64,000 nt of DNA from the NCBI RefSeq assembly GCF_041902385.1, contig NZ_CP169244.1:186001-250000 (forward strand). Reading direction: 5' to 3'. This DNA is from Arcticibacter sp041902385. Lineage in GTDB: Bacteria > Bacteroidota > Bacteroidia > Sphingobacteriales > Sphingobacteriaceae. Under the pieces are notes generated by a model that worked only from the letters and a program-made list of their open reading frames with translations, made no database searches and had not been told where the DNA came from. How positions within the stretch are numbered: position 1 is the stretch's first letter; each line of letters opens with the position of its first letter. Below are positions 1 through 9,556 of this stretch, one piece after another. A program made the translations under genes and the position numbers.

Positions 1-241
1 GGTGAAGCTGCTTCACCTTCCGAAGCCAGAACAGGCCCTCGTTCCCTGTATTGATGGAGCTCTTGAAGTTCATGTCAAGCAGGATCAGGTCATATCGTGT
101 AGCTGCAAGAAGAGAAGGAATATTCTCCGGATTCTTGTCTGTCACCACTTCTTTAGCCTGCGGTTTAAGTAACAACCGGACGGCCGTCAGAACATCCGGA
201 TCATCATCTACCACAAGTACAGAGGCGTGTTTTAACTGCAT
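1..241 (-). CDS. Sigma-54-type (NtrC family) response regulator, N-terminal part only
   Basis: Partial gene: the start is inside the window and the rest continues beyond its left edge. Translation from the ATG at 241 gives a receiver domain: the acidic cluster VVDDDPD at residues 10-16 and the likely phosphoacceptor Asp56 in LILLDMNF. The stretch that follows (MNFKSSINTGNEGLFWL) resembles receivers of Bacteroidota NtrC-like regulators, which continue into an AAA+ sigma-54 activation domain and a Fis-type helix-turn-helix. That assignment is inferred from the receiver alone. Such regulators often control MacB/HlyD efflux loci in this phylum, and one lies 7 kb away, but no direct link is visible here. 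Confidence 0.75.
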   Translation of the reverse strand, partial: MQLKHASVLVVDDDPDVLTAVRLLLKPQAKEVVTDKNPENIPSLLAATRYDLILLDMNFKSSINTGNEGLFWLRKVKQLH

Positions 242-724
242 AAGTTTATAGGTGAAAACCAAAAATACACATTATTATCATCAATACACTCCCCTCCGCG
301 TGGAACAGGAGCCGTACCGACGCCTCTTCAAAGACGATAAAAACAAAAAAACGTTACAGGCCGGCAGCAATACCAGCGTTCGCGGAACATCTTCCCCCGG
401 AAAATCACCAGCTAAGACCCCTCCCCAGGGAGCTCAGAATCCCGCCGCTGCGACAAATCAAGACGTTTTCAGAAGCGCTCTTCCCGGGCAGATATTGATT
501 CTGTCTGTTTCAGTTATAATCATATATCCTTCTTTTGCGGGCATCTGTAGGTCTAAGTATCCTCGAACGGTTGTACGTCGAGTATCCCTTCCTGGGAACG
601 TCTGGAAACCTTTTGACGTCGCAACGCTGGATCGGTCGTCCCAGTTGTATGAATTGTACGCCCAGGACAACCAAGTCCAGTGTTAACGCAACAGACTCCT
701 CTCCAGTCCAGCAGAAGGAATGGT
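242..724. other. Intergenic gap without a convincing gene
   Basis: This 483-bp stretch separates two minus-strand genes and should hold the promoter of the response regulator at its left end. Open frames of 60-140 codons exist on both strands, but none has a recognisable domain, plausible composition or start context. No repeat or hairpin stood out. Confidence 0.4.
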
Positions 725-3126
725 CTATTTCCTTATCAGCCTCACATCAAAGACACGGGCCGTCTCTGCCCCGTCCTTTGCCTGGAACTTCACGATCATC
801 GTCTCCTTTCCATCCTTCAGGGCAAGTTCAGGAATTGCCAAATCCACCTGATAAAACTGATTTTCGGGTCCCCTGGGCTGAGCAGCAGTGTTGATCTTCA
901 CGCCATTGACCAGAATATCGAAGGCAGAAGGCTGATCGGCACTGAAGTACGTCACACGAAGTACCTTTCCATTTTTGTTCCGATTCGTCAGACGATAGCT
1001 GAACCATCCTTTGGCCTGCCGGTAATGACGATCCTTAAACACGCCGGTCTCCGTCTTTTCCCCCTCAAAGAAATGGTCCGACTCGGGCTGCTGTTCACCC
1101 GGACTTACCTGGTCGACGGTAATTTCAGCGAGGCGCTCTTTTACCTCGTCCATCTCTGCGAGCTTCTTCTGGCGCTCAGCAAGGGTCGCCCGAGTAGCCC
1201 ATGGCCAGTAGATCGTGTACCGGCTGTCGTGTACCATGAAAAAAGGCATCAGCTCGTGATGCGCATAGGATGCCGGATAAATTACGGATGCAGCATTAAA
1301 GGTGAGCTTCTGTGGATCTTCTAAACGGATTTGCGACGCTAACTCCGACTTATCACCGAGCAGAAAGGGCGCATTCTTCAACGGCGCCAGGCTTCCTGAG
1401 GCTATATGTCCCATCCGGCTGCCGTCAGCGACAAGTCCCTTCATATCTGTACTGTCCATCTTCGCAGCCAGAACGATTGGGCCACGAAGGACCGCTACAA
1501 ATCCTGAATGATCAGGAAGATCTTCAACTGTAGTCGACATCGACATTGTCACCACGATCCGGTCGCCTGCCTTCCACTTGCGCTGCAACGATATATACGA
1601 ACCGGGACTGCCTTTTACCGGCTCCTCCTTGCCGTTCACTTTCACCTTCAGTGCCCCTGCTTTCACCCAGGCAGGGTAACGAAGATTGACGGCAAAAGCA
1701 GGACCCGGCTTCCCTCCTATTGTAATTTCCGATTGCTCGCTAAAGGGGAACTGTGTTCGCTGCACAATCTTCACTCCCTTTTCTTTCCACTCGAGTGTTG
1801 AAGCAATAAAAAGGTTAACAAAAAGAGCATCCTTTGTATGCGAATAAATCAGTTCGCCATACTTCGCGTGATTCTCCATACCCGAACCCACACAACACCA
1901 GAAACTCTCCTGAGGACTTGAATAAACACGGTAGTGATCCGGCCGCAAAGGGGTAAAATATACAAGTCCCCCGCGGGTCGGATGCTGAGTAGACAAGATA
2001 TGGTTATAGAGCGTACGCTCATAGTAATCCACATAATCCGCCTTGCCTTCCGCCTCAAACAACATTTTACTGAGCTTCAGCATATTGTAAGAGTTGCACG
2101 TCTCAGGCCCCTGCACGTCGGTCACCATCGAAGAAAAATCAGTCGACGGGTGAAAATGCTCACGTACGCTGTTTCCCCCAATCACCGAAGTGCGGTTATG
2201 AACAACCGTTTCCCAGAAAAACCGGGCAGCAGTCCGGTAGGCCGGATCATTTGCCAACTCCCCGATCCGCTCAAACCCGATCACCTTCGGGATTTGCGTA
2301 TTGGCATGCAGTCCGTTCAGCTGGTCTCGCTCTTCCTCCAGCGGATTAAGGATCCTGCGGTCACTAAACCGCTTGGCGAGCTCCAGGTACGTCTGATCCC
2401 CGGTGAAAGCCGCAACGTCTGCGAAGATCTCATTCATCCCGCCGTGCTCCGACTTCAGCATTTCCTGAATCTGCGCATCGCTTAACCCCGACAGGAGCTT
2501 CAAGCTCCAGCCCGAGAGATTCAGGAGCATCGTCTTCGCCTGTTCATTGCCAGTAAAGACATACGCATCACGAAGTCCCGCATAGAGTTTATGAATGTTA
2601 TACCAGGGCACCCATTTGTGATTGAGCGAGAACGCACCCGCATCAATCTTGCCCGCTGCAATATCATTCCACATGGCCAGTCCCCCGGCACGCCGCCGAT
2701 ATAGCCGTTTCCGTTCTTGTCCTGACATCTCTTCAGCTCCGCGAGCATATAATTCAGCCGATCAAGTACAGCCTGATTCCCTGTAGAAGCATACATCAGC
2801 GACAAAGCCGTCAGATAGTGCCCGCCGATATGTCCGTCAAGTCCCGTATTCTCCCAGTTCCCGTAGCTTTCCTTTTTAGGACTCAGCCCGGCTTCTCGCA
2901 GGTAGGGCGACAGAAGCCGGTCAGGATCGAGTGACATACTGTACTCCAAGTCGCGCTGCTGAGCGGCCAGAAAGGGCCCCTCGTTAAGCCGCACCGCGCT
3001 CAGCGGGAAAGGCGACCGTACTCGTGTGTTAAAGTTTATCTGTTGGGCTTGGGCGACTTCTTGTTTGGTCGCTGACGCTAACATCAGAACCGCTGCTAAA
3101 ATATTTTTTGCATTTCGGATTACCAT
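725..3126 (-). pseudogene. GH127 (DUF1680) beta-L-arabinofuranosidase-type glycoside hydrolase, frameshifted
   Basis: Secreted glycosidase of family GH127, whose founding members release L-arabinofuranose from plant glycans. The N-terminal frame (3126 down to about 2690) carries a signal peptide ending near AQAQQ and the family motif NGYIGGVPG. The second frame continues with GLAMWNDIAAG and runs to the stop at 725. It contains both catalytic/zinc motifs expected for GH127: Glu-x-Cys in GPETCNSYNML and the Cys pair in FWCCVGSGMENH. A C-terminal beta-rich domain follows. The frames join if the C run at 2682-2686 has six bases instead of five, restoring VPGGLAMW and an 800-residue protein. The span is one base short of a multiple of three. 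A base-calling error is likelier than true decay because both halves are well conserved. Confidence 0.85.
2682..2686. other. Probable homopolymer undercall in the GH127 gene (C5, expected C6)
   Basis: On the minus strand the reading goes GTG CCG GGG GAC in the upstream frame and GGG GGA CTG GCC in the downstream frame. One additional G joins them at the conserved GGVPGG motif. This is the only discontinuity in an otherwise intact 800-codon gene. Confidence 0.75.
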
Positions 3127-3259
3127 ATCGTTCCTTGTGGTGGTTAGTGATAAAATTCATACGGTCGTTGGGACAGGGTTTCAACTATGATCTCTTATAA
3201 TTGGAGCCACAACCTTTGCTTGCGGCTGAATCAAGAAAGAGCTAGTTACCATCTTAACT

Positions 3260-3439
3260 ATGCAGACCTCCCCTCCCACGGAAAATAAAAGCTACTATTT
3301 CTTCATAAGCCTCAAGCCAAACCGCATGCAAACCGGATTTAAAGATCGCCCTGAACGCAGATTCATCCCCATCCCTGAGGGCGTATACAAGCTGCAGATC
3401 AATTTCGGCCGGACGACGCATATAGTGGTTAGTCTATAA
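3260..3439 (+). CDS. Possible small protein of 59 residues, unknown function
   Basis: An ATG at 3260 opens a 59-codon frame ending with TAA at 3437-3439. The predicted peptide is basic, with KPNRMQTGFKDRPERRF in the middle and a hydrophobic end (THIVVSL). It matches no family I recognise. There is no clear Shine-Dalgarno, which is normal for this phylum. Its placement in a gap between two minus-strand genes makes it possible, but chance or gene debris is as likely. Confidence 0.2.
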   Translation: MQTSPPTENKSYYFFISLKPNRMQTGFKDRPERRFIPIPEGVYKLQINFGRTTHIVVSL

Positions 3440-3530
3440 ATGTCAATATTACATTATTTAGATTAAAAATACAAAGACTCAATCACCCTCCGGGCAAGCA
3501 AAGTTTTCCACCTTCCAAAAAATATTCAGG

Positions 3531-3600
3531 AGGCTGCGCTTTCAAACGGGGATGAAAGTTGATTGAGTGTTCTTCTTGGCCATTGAAAAACAAAAAAACA
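3531..3600 (+). repeat. Diverged fragment of the 142-bp dispersed repeat
   Basis: The segment reading GGGGATGAAAGTTGATTGAG and then TGTTCTTCTTGGCCATT closely follows the part of the repeat at 50521-50559 (GGGGATCAAAGTCGATTGAA, then TGTTCTTCCTCGCCATT). Only about half a repeat unit is recognisable, in the same orientation as the tandem array. Confidence 0.55.
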
Positions 3601-3744
3601 ATACCGGCAACCAGAATAAAAGACTAGACTGATCACCGGTATCGGTTGCTCTTAAAGTATTTCGCGGTCAGAGGCAAAGGCGGGCCAAAGACAAGGCCTG
3701 ACACCTGATCCCCGTTCTAACAGGGCACTACTTGTTCGTCACGG

Positions 3745-6270
3745 TTACTTCGGATCCAGTATAGCGCCTATCCTGGCATCAAGATCCTGAAGGTGGTACC
3801 GGCTCATCCCCTTAAATGCAGGAATAGCTTTGCGGATATCCCTCCTCAGCTCCGCCAGGTGCGCCCGTGCAGCACTTGATACGTCGCTGGCGGTAGGATC
3901 AGGCGACCTGTAAAAAGTAAAGACACCAGCAGCTACCGGCGCCGGAGCCTGAAGGAGCTTAGACAAATTATCGACATAGGCCTTCTGAAGGTTCCTCTTA
4001 AACACATCGATCTGTGCACGACTGGAAAGTTCAGACCACACGCCGCCCTTCAAATCAGTAAAGAGGTTAAACACCGTATAGCTTTTGCCTCCGCCTAATG
4101 CCTCCGCACTGATCAGCCTGCTTATCACTGCCGGACTCAGAAGTCTGCTCAGGGTATTGGTCTGCACGTTTCGCACCATCACCAGGGGATCAGCGCCCGT
4201 CTGGCTCACCAGCGCTTTATTCACCAGCCAGTCGGGCGTAGCAAAAAGCTGACGGTTGAGGAAACTTACAGCCTCCTTCTGCCTTGCGTAGGGAACTGGC
4301 TGATACACAGAGCCCGGCTCTTCTACTGTTTTAGGTGTAGCATAGACGCCGCCTACATTCTTTGCCACGTGTCCCATATACCGGTTGAACTGATTCACCA
4401 CTTCGCTATAAAGCGTCCTTGCGTCGTCATACCCCTCATTTGGCTGACGGGTCCAGCTAAGGAGATTGGGCAGAATTCTCTTCAGGTTCTTAATCCCGTA
4501 GCTGCTGGCCAGCATGGCGTTATCGCCCAGATCCTCGCTCTGGCATCTCGGATCGCTCGGATCACTTTCTGTTCCGAACCAGAGCCTCTTATTCTTGCCA
4601 AGCTCACTGATCACCCATTTATTTAATGCAGGAGTCTCCTGCGCTGCCGTCTTATATTCAGGGAACCAGCGGTATCCCCACTCGATCGCCCACTTATCAT
4701 AGTCGCCGATCCGTGGAAACAGCCCCTTTTCGCCAACACCATCCTCAGGCTGAGCCACATAGTTGAAACGGGCATAATCCATAATGGAGGGAGTGTGACC
4801 GTTTGCCTCCACCCATTGCTTGTCGCGAAGCTTTTCCACCGACACGGTAGACGAAGACCCGAAATTGTGCCTTAATCCCAACGTATGCCCCACCTCATGC
4901 GATGACACAAAGCGGATCAGCTGTCCCATCAGCTCGTCGTCGAACTTCATCTTCCTGGCCCTCGGATCTACCGCCGCTGTCTGGATCAGGTACCAGTTTC
5001 GCACCAGGCTCATCACGTTGTGGTACCAGTTAATGTGCGTCTCCAGGATCTCACCTGATCGCGGGTCGTGCACGTGCGGACCGCTGGCATTCGGAATATC
5101 AGAGGGCTTATACACAATTGCATTATGACGGGCGTCGTCGATGCTCCAGTCTTTATCTTTCGGCGCTTCCTTTGCATAGATCGCGTTTTTAAAGCCAGCC
5201 TTTTCAAAAGCCACCTGCCAGTCGTTCACCCCCTGTACCAGGTAGGGCACCCATTTCTTCGGAGTAGCCGGATCTATATAAAAGACAATGGGCTTCCTGG
5301 GTTCCACCAGTTCGCCTCTCTTGTATTTCTCAACATCCTCATCTTTCGGCTCCAGCCTCCACCGTGTGACCAGCGATATCCTTTTGACCCCTTGCGGGTT
5401 GGTGTCGAAGTCCACATATCCGGTCGCAAAATATCCCACGCGAGGATCAAAGTACCGGGCCTGCATAGGCTTTGCCGGCAGCAGGACAAGCGAGCTGTTC
5501 AGCTCATAGGTAAGAGGTCCGCCAGATGAAGCGGGTGTAGGTCCTGAGCTACGGGTATAGGTTTTCACCGTCCTGATCTCCACATTCATGGGAAAAGAGC
5601 GGATACCCTGGATATAACTGCGGTCAGATTGAAGTCCCCCGATTGACAGGGCCTTCTTCACCTCCGAGTGAAAGAAGAAAATATCGTTATCGCCGTTCAG
5701 GTAGTCGGTCACATCAATAACGGCACCGGCATTTTTACCAGCCGAATCCTGCGCTAGCGCCTTTATATCAAATGCCGCCACAATCGGCTGCAAGTTCGAG
5801 TTGAGCACCGACAGGTACATACCGGTGGTATCCTGAGCACGCTCAGAGAATGACACGCTTCTCAGAAAGATCCTGTTAGAAGGCCCCTTCTCGAAGCGGA
5901 TCACATTATCGTTCACCTGATCGCCCGCATAGCCCATCATAGACGCACGCACGTCAGCCGCACTTTTACTGATCCTGCTAACAACCAGCATATCGCGGCT
6001 CGTTAGCGAATCAGGAATTTCGAAAAAGTATCGTTCATCAACCTTGTGTACCTTGAAAAGGCCCGTATCTGTTTTCGCCTTTGCGGTGATCACCTCTTTG
6101 TAGGGCTTAGGCCCCTGCATGGATGGCCGGTTAATATTGGACGGCGCATTTGCCCCTCCGGCAGTGGTAAGCACAATAGGAGACTGAGCCCCCGGCTTTT
6201 TCTTTTTAAACACAGTACAGCCACTTACCAGGATTGTGGCAGCAAGGAACAAGGAACTTAATTTTCGCAT
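3745..6270 (-). CDS. Zinc-dependent metalloprotease lipoprotein (metzincin, DUF5117/DUF4953 type)
   Basis: Large envelope metalloprotease of 841 residues. The N-terminus is a lipoprotein signal (LVSGC lipobox, Cys18) followed by a Lys-rich linker, so it is probably anchored in a membrane facing the periplasm or the outside. The catalytic signature HEVGHTLGLRH begins at His458 and fits the metzincin pattern HExxHxxGxxH with three zinc-binding histidines and Glu459 as general base. Length and layout match the Bacteroidota family annotated as zinc-dependent metalloprotease with DUF5117/DUF5118 and DUF4953 regions. The substrate is unknown. It stands alone: neighbours on both sides are separated by more than 600 bp. 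Confidence 0.9.
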   Translation of the reverse strand: MRKLSSLFLAATILVSGCTVFKKKKPGAQSPIVLTTAGGANAPSNINRPSMQGPKPYKEVITAKAKTDTGLFKVHKVDERYFFEIPDSLTSRDMLVVSRISKSAADVRASMMGYAGDQVNDNVIRFEKGPSNRIFLRSVSFSERAQDTTGMYLSVLNSNLQPIVAAFDIKALAQDSAGKNAGAVIDVTDYLNGDNDIFFFHSEVKKALSIGGLQSDRSYIQGIRSFPMNVEIRTVKTYTRSSGPTPASSGGPLTYELNSSLVLLPAKPMQARYFDPRVGYFATGYVDFDTNPQGVKRISLVTRWRLEPKDEDVEKYKRGELVEPRKPIVFYIDPATPKKWVPYLVQGVNDWQVAFEKAGFKNAIYAKEAPKDKDWSIDDARHNAIVYKPSDIPNASGPHVHDPRSGEILETHINWYHNVMSLVRNWYLIQTAAVDPRARKMKFDDELMGQLIRFVSSHEVGHTLGLRHNFGSSSTVSVEKLRDKQWVEANGHTPSIMDYARFNYVAQPEDGVGEKGLFPRIGDYDKWAIEWGYRWFPEYKTAAQETPALNKWVISELGKNKRLWFGTESDPSDPRCQSEDLGDNAMLASSYGIKNLKRILPNLLSWTRQPNEGYDDARTLYSEVVNQFNRYMGHVAKNVGGVYATPKTVEEPGSVYQPVPYARQKEAVSFLNRQLFATPDWLVNKALVSQTGADPLVMVRNVQTNTLSRLLSPAVISRLISAEALGGGKSYTVFNLFTDLKGGVWSELSSRAQIDVFKRNLQKAYVDNLSKLLQAPAPVAAGVFTFYRSPDPTASDVSSAARAHLAELRRDIRKAIPAFKGMSRYHLQDLDARIGAILDPK

Positions 6271-6963
6271 TGATTTTTTAGAATATTCAACAGATCTTGA
6301 CCAACTTAATCGTGATGCAACTTAGTAATTTTTTTCCAAAACCTGCCACCGCGATTTTCATCTTTGTACGCAGCTAATTTGTATTTTTACTAATCCACTG
6401 GCAGGATGCCCCTTCATTAGGGTCAGCATTAACTTCGCCTGAGACAGAACTGTATCTGCTTATCCCCTGGTTGTAGATCCGGCCGCCATCAAGCAAGGAT
6501 GCAGCCACGTTCTAGCCACCTTTTTACTGAAAAACGTGGCTGCATGGAGGCCATTTGTACGCTTCTCAGAATCAGCATATCTAACGAGAAGAGAATCGTT
6601 CCAGAATGAGACCCGACTCTGTTGTACTTGTCATGACGGGAAGAGGCCTTCTTCAGGCGCGGGATGTACGGATAGCTTTGGCGGGGCCATCGCCGCGAAA
6701 ACCTGTCCCGACGGGCCGTCCTTATCTTAAGCTCCGGACTTATACGCCGGCCCCTTAACTGTCGGGGAAGCCTGCGGCTCGGCAAGAGGATTGAGCGAAC
6801 CTATCACACATGCCTTATCCTTCCGTTAATTTCGCACACAGGGTGTCCGGATACGAACATCTGCAAATCTGCAAAAAGCCTTAAATAAATCAAAATCAAC
6901 ACATTAACACGATGGCACAATTTATACTTCTATCAGAGTAATTCGTTTTATTATTTTTTCAAA
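6271..6963. other. Divergent intergenic region with a perfect inverted repeat
   Basis: This 693-bp gap separates the minus-strand metalloprotease from the plus-strand adaptor gene and so should hold both promoters. A perfect 13-bp inverted repeat lies at 6499-6545. Short open frames here (for example 6489-6785 minus) are Arg-rich and look like chance. Confidence 0.45.
6499..6545. repeat. Perfect 13-bp inverted repeat, 21-nt spacer
   Basis: The left arm ATGCAGCCACGTT (6499-6511) and right arm AACGTGGCTGCAT (6533-6545) are exact reverse complements. No T-run follows, so it is not an obvious intrinsic terminator. It could be a protein-binding site or a small mobile-element remnant. Confidence 0.6.
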
Positions 6964-8217
6964 GTGGACAGAGCGTTACCTAAAAGCAAGTGGAACAGTA
7001 AGAAGATTACAACTATAGCGGGCGTTACCGCGATAGTCCTCCTGATCTCCGGCAGTATTTATTTTACGTCGGGCAAGAGCAAGCTGAATGTGGACACCGA
7101 AAGGATCACAATCAGCGAAATAGGCAAGGGGAAATTTCAGGAGTTTATTCCTGTTAATGGCATTGTGATGCCGTTATCGACCATCTACCTCGATGCAACT
7201 GAAGGGGGACGTGTTGAAGAAAAGTACGTTGAAGACGGGGCGATGATGAAAAAAGGTGATCCTATTCTTCGGCTTTCGAACACTGACCTGGAACTCACTC
7301 TGTCAAATCAGGAAACCGCGGTGTTTGATGTGCTTACACAGATGCAAAACACGCGCAACAACGCACAGCAGAACACGGTATCGAAGCTAAACCAGCTGGC
7401 CGATGTTGACAATGAGCTGAAAGAAGCGGAGCGTAAATACCAGATGAACAAGAAGCTGTTCGATCAGCGCATCATCGGCCTGCAGGAGTTCAAAGCCTCT
7501 GAAAACGAGTACACGCATCAGGTACGCAAGAAGCGACTGGCGGACCGCATTCTCAGTCAGGATTCCGTTTCGGTGAAGCAACAGCTCAAACAAATGAACG
7601 AATCGTATGAGCGCATGAGCAACGCGCTTCAGCTGATGAAGAAGAAAGTGGGCGACCTGATTGTGAGGGCTCCGGTTGACGGACAGCTTACTTCTATGGA
7701 TGCTGAGATCGGTCAGAATAAGAACAAGGGTGAACGGCTCGGGCAGATTGACGTGCTCAGCGGCTTTAAAGTTCGGGCCGACATTGACGAACATTATATC
7801 ACGCGCATCTTCCCCGGCCTGACGGGCGACTTCAGCCTGGCCGACAAGGTTTATAAGCTGCGGATCAAAAAGGTGTACACGCAGGTAACGAACGGTCGCT
7901 TTCAGGTGGATATGGAATTTCTTGGGAAAGCTCCCGAAAAGGTCCGCCGTGGTCAGACCCTGCAGGTTCGACTGGCCCTGGGCGACGAGACGACTGCTCT
8001 GCTCCTTGCCCGCGGTGGCTTCTACCAGCAGACCGGCGGCAACTGGATCTTCAAGCTAAGCAGCGACGGCAAAACCGCCTACAAAACGGATATACAACTG
8101 GGCAGGCAGAATCCTGACTATTACGAGATATTAAGCGGCTTAAAACCGGGAGATAAGGTGATCACTTCGAGCTATGAGAATTTCGGAGATGTGCAGGAGT
8201 TGGTTCTCAAGCAATAG
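6964..8217 (+). CDS. HlyD/MacA-type periplasmic adaptor subunit of an efflux pump
   Basis: Membrane fusion protein of 417 residues that would bridge an inner-membrane ABC transporter to an outer-membrane channel. It starts at GTG (MDRALPKSKW), a form usual for this family in the phylum, and has one membrane anchor at about residues 15-35. Then come the first half of a biotinyl-lipoyl-like domain (about 75-108), a long Lys/Gln-rich coiled coil (about 110-235), the second lipoyl half (VRAPVDGQLTSMDAEIGQ) and beta-barrel domains. The ATPase and permease genes downstream point to a MacAB-like tripartite pump. Its stop codon lies in the loop of a perfect hairpin (8199-8230). No TolC-like gene is present in the window. 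Confidence 0.88.
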   Translation: MDRALPKSKWNSKKITTIAGVTAIVLLISGSIYFTSGKSKLNVDTERITISEIGKGKFQEFIPVNGIVMPLSTIYLDATEGGRVEEKYVEDGAMMKKGDPILRLSNTDLELTLSNQETAVFDVLTQMQNTRNNAQQNTVSKLNQLADVDNELKEAERKYQMNKKLFDQRIIGLQEFKASENEYTHQVRKKRLADRILSQDSVSVKQQLKQMNESYERMSNALQLMKKKVGDLIVRAPVDGQLTSMDAEIGQNKNKGERLGQIDVLSGFKVRADIDEHYITRIFPGLTGDFSLADKVYKLRIKKVYTQVTNGRFQVDMEFLGKAPEKVRRGQTLQVRLALGDETTALLLARGGFYQQTGGNWIFKLSSDGKTAYKTDIQLGRQNPDYYEILSGLKPGDKVITSSYENFGDVQELVLKQ

Positions 8218-8230
8218 CTTGAGAACCAAC
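8199..8230 (+). terminator. Perfect 13-bp hairpin enclosing the adaptor stop codon
   Basis: GTTGGTTCTCAAG (8199-8211) and CTTGAGAACCAAC (8218-8230) are exact reverse complements around the 6-nt loop CAATAG, whose last three bases are the stop codon. No U-tract follows, so it may stabilise the 3' end rather than terminate transcription. Its right flank reappears, diverged, as the linker part of the 214-bp repeats that follow. Confidence 0.6.
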
Positions 8231-8248
8231 AGTTGGCTGTTGGCTGTT

Positions 8249-9101
8249 AGCCATTGGCTCAGGGCAAGTGATTGCTATTGTTCAGCTTAGTCAAAAATGC
8301 GTGCATCATCTTCCTGATTAAGGAAAGTTCGGTGTCTAGTTCTTTAAAGCGGGATTCACTAATGTAGCCGAGGTCTTTGCTCAGGATCAGTTGGTAGGAG
8401 AGCTCAGAAGCTGAGCCGGAAGCGATAGCTTGAAAACTAGCATTTTGCTGCGGCTTTTAGCCATTGGCTCAGGGCAAGTGATTGCTATTGTTCACTCAGC
8501 TTAGCCGAAAATGCGTGCATCATCTTCCTGATTAAGGAAAGTTCGGTATCTAGTTCTTTAAAGCGGGATTCACTAATGTAGCCGAGGTCTTTGCTCAGGA
8601 TCAGTTGGTAGGAGAGCTCAGAAGCTGAGCCGGAAGCGATAGCTTGAAAACTAGCATTTTGCTGTGGCTTTTAGCCATTGGCTTAGGGCAAGTGATTGCT
8701 ATTGTTCACTCAGCTTAGCCGAAAATGCGTGCATCATCTTCCTGATTAAGGAAAGTTCGGTGTTCTAGTTCTTTAAAGCGGGGTTCACTAATGTAGCCGA
8801 GATCCTTGCTCAGGATCAGTTGGTAGGAGAGCTCAGAAGCTGAGCCGGAAGCGATAGCTTGAAAACTAGCATTTTGCTGTGGCTTTTAGCCATTGGCTTA
8901 GGGCAAGTGATTGCTATTGTTCACTCAGCTTAGCCGAAAATGCGTGCATCATCTTCCTGATTAAGGAAAGTTCGGTGTCTAGTTCTTTAAAGCGGGGTTC
9001 ACTAATGTAGCCGAGATCCTTGCTCAGGATCAGTTGGTAGGAGAGCTCAGAAGCTGAGCCGGAAGCGATAGCTTGAAAACTAGCATTTTGCTGTGGCTTT
9101 T
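8249..9101 (-). repeat. Four tandem copies of the 3' end of the four-helix-bundle gene (~210-215 bp units)
   Basis: Units begin at 8249, 8459, 8673 and 8888 (recognisable by AGCCATTGGCT), with the intact gene's own end as the fifth member starting at 9102. Spacings are 210, 214, 215 and 214 bp. Each unit holds about 165 bp identical or nearly identical to the last ~50 codons plus stop of the gene at 9128-9484, joined to about 50 bp related to the 3' flank of the HlyD gene (ATAGCTTGA...TTAGCCATTGGCT). The unit therefore corresponds to the junction of two convergent genes. Few substitutions separate the copies, implying recent amplification. None of the partial copies has a start codon or the N-terminal half. 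Confidence 0.9.
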
Positions 9102-9127
9102 AGCCATTGGCTTAGGGCAAGTGATTG

Positions 9128-9484
9128 CTATTGTTCACTCAGCTTAGCCGAAAATGCGTGCATCATCTTCCTGATTAAGGAAAGTTCGGTGTCTAGTTCT
9201 TTAAAGCGTGATTCACTAATGTAGCCGAGGTCTTTGCTCAGGATCAGTTGGTAGGAGAGCTCAGAAGCTGAGCCGGAAGCGATCGTAAGGAATTGCTTGA
9301 GTTCTGCAAAGCTGCTTCGTCCACATCCTTCGGCGATATTAGTCGGAATAGAGGCAGCGGACCTTCTGATTTGCGAGACAAGACCGTACGCTTCTTCTCG
9401 TGGGAACGTACTGGTGATCTTGTAAATTTCAAGAGTAAAAAGATGGCTTTTTTGCCAAACGTTTAGGTTTTTAAAATCTCTCAT
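9128..9484 (-). CDS. Four-helix-bundle protein (23S rRNA intervening-sequence / bAvd family)
   Basis: Small 118-residue protein starting MRDFKNLNVWQKS, which is the conserved beginning of the family, so this start is preferred over an upstream ATG that adds unrelated residues. Further family hallmarks are the central SIPTNIAEGCGR and the C-terminal helix with LIRKMMHAF. Members are encoded in intervening sequences of bacterial 23S rRNA genes or as free-standing genes; a relative (Avd) is the accessory protein of diversity-generating retroelements. No reverse transcriptase or rRNA gene is present here. The gene faces the HlyD gene and is divergent from the ABC ATPase. Its 3' end has been reiterated four times downstream. 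Confidence 0.9.
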   Translation of the reverse strand: MRDFKNLNVWQKSHLFTLEIYKITSTFPREEAYGLVSQIRRSAASIPTNIAEGCGRSSFAELKQFLTIASGSASELSYQLILSKDLGYISESRFKELDTELSLIRKMMHAFSAKLSEQ

Positions 9485-9556
9485 GGGAGAAGAATTAAAT
9501 TGATTAACATTAAAAGGTAATAGCCTACTGCTAACAGCTAACAGCCAAATATACAC
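9485..9556. promoter_or_regulatory. Short divergent gap with a heptad-repeat tract before the ATPase start
   Basis: The gap between the divergent four-helix-bundle and ATPase genes ends in a tract of 7-bp words (GCTAACA GCTAACA GCC) lying some ten bases before the ATPase ATG. It belongs to the same word family as the long arrays downstream. No clear TAnnTTTG box was found. Confidence 0.4.

Larger units (their letters stand above)
3127..3744. other. Intergenic region with a dispersed-repeat fragment and a possible small ORF
   Basis: This gap lies upstream of the GH127 gene and downstream of the metalloprotease gene, both on the minus strand. It contains a doubtful 59-codon plus-strand ORF (3260-3439) and, at about 3531-3600, a segment related to the 142-bp repeat found near 50.4-51.0 kb. 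The remainder is AT-rich with no clear terminator. Confidence 0.5.

Noticed and set aside
252..686. 144-codon plus-strand frame and overlapping minus-strand frame at 458-670
   Set aside because: Compositions look random, no domain is recognisable and the two frames exclude each other.
3127..3744. Insertion sequence remnant
   Set aside because: No transposase frame and no terminal inverted repeats could be identified.
6489..6785. 98-codon minus-strand frame
   Set aside because: Very Arg-rich, spans the 13-bp inverted repeat and lacks any family resemblance.
8249..9484. Diversity-generating retroelement, suggested by an Avd-like gene next to repeats
   Set aside because: No reverse transcriptase gene is present, and the copies do not show adenine-specific substitution between a template and a variable repeat.
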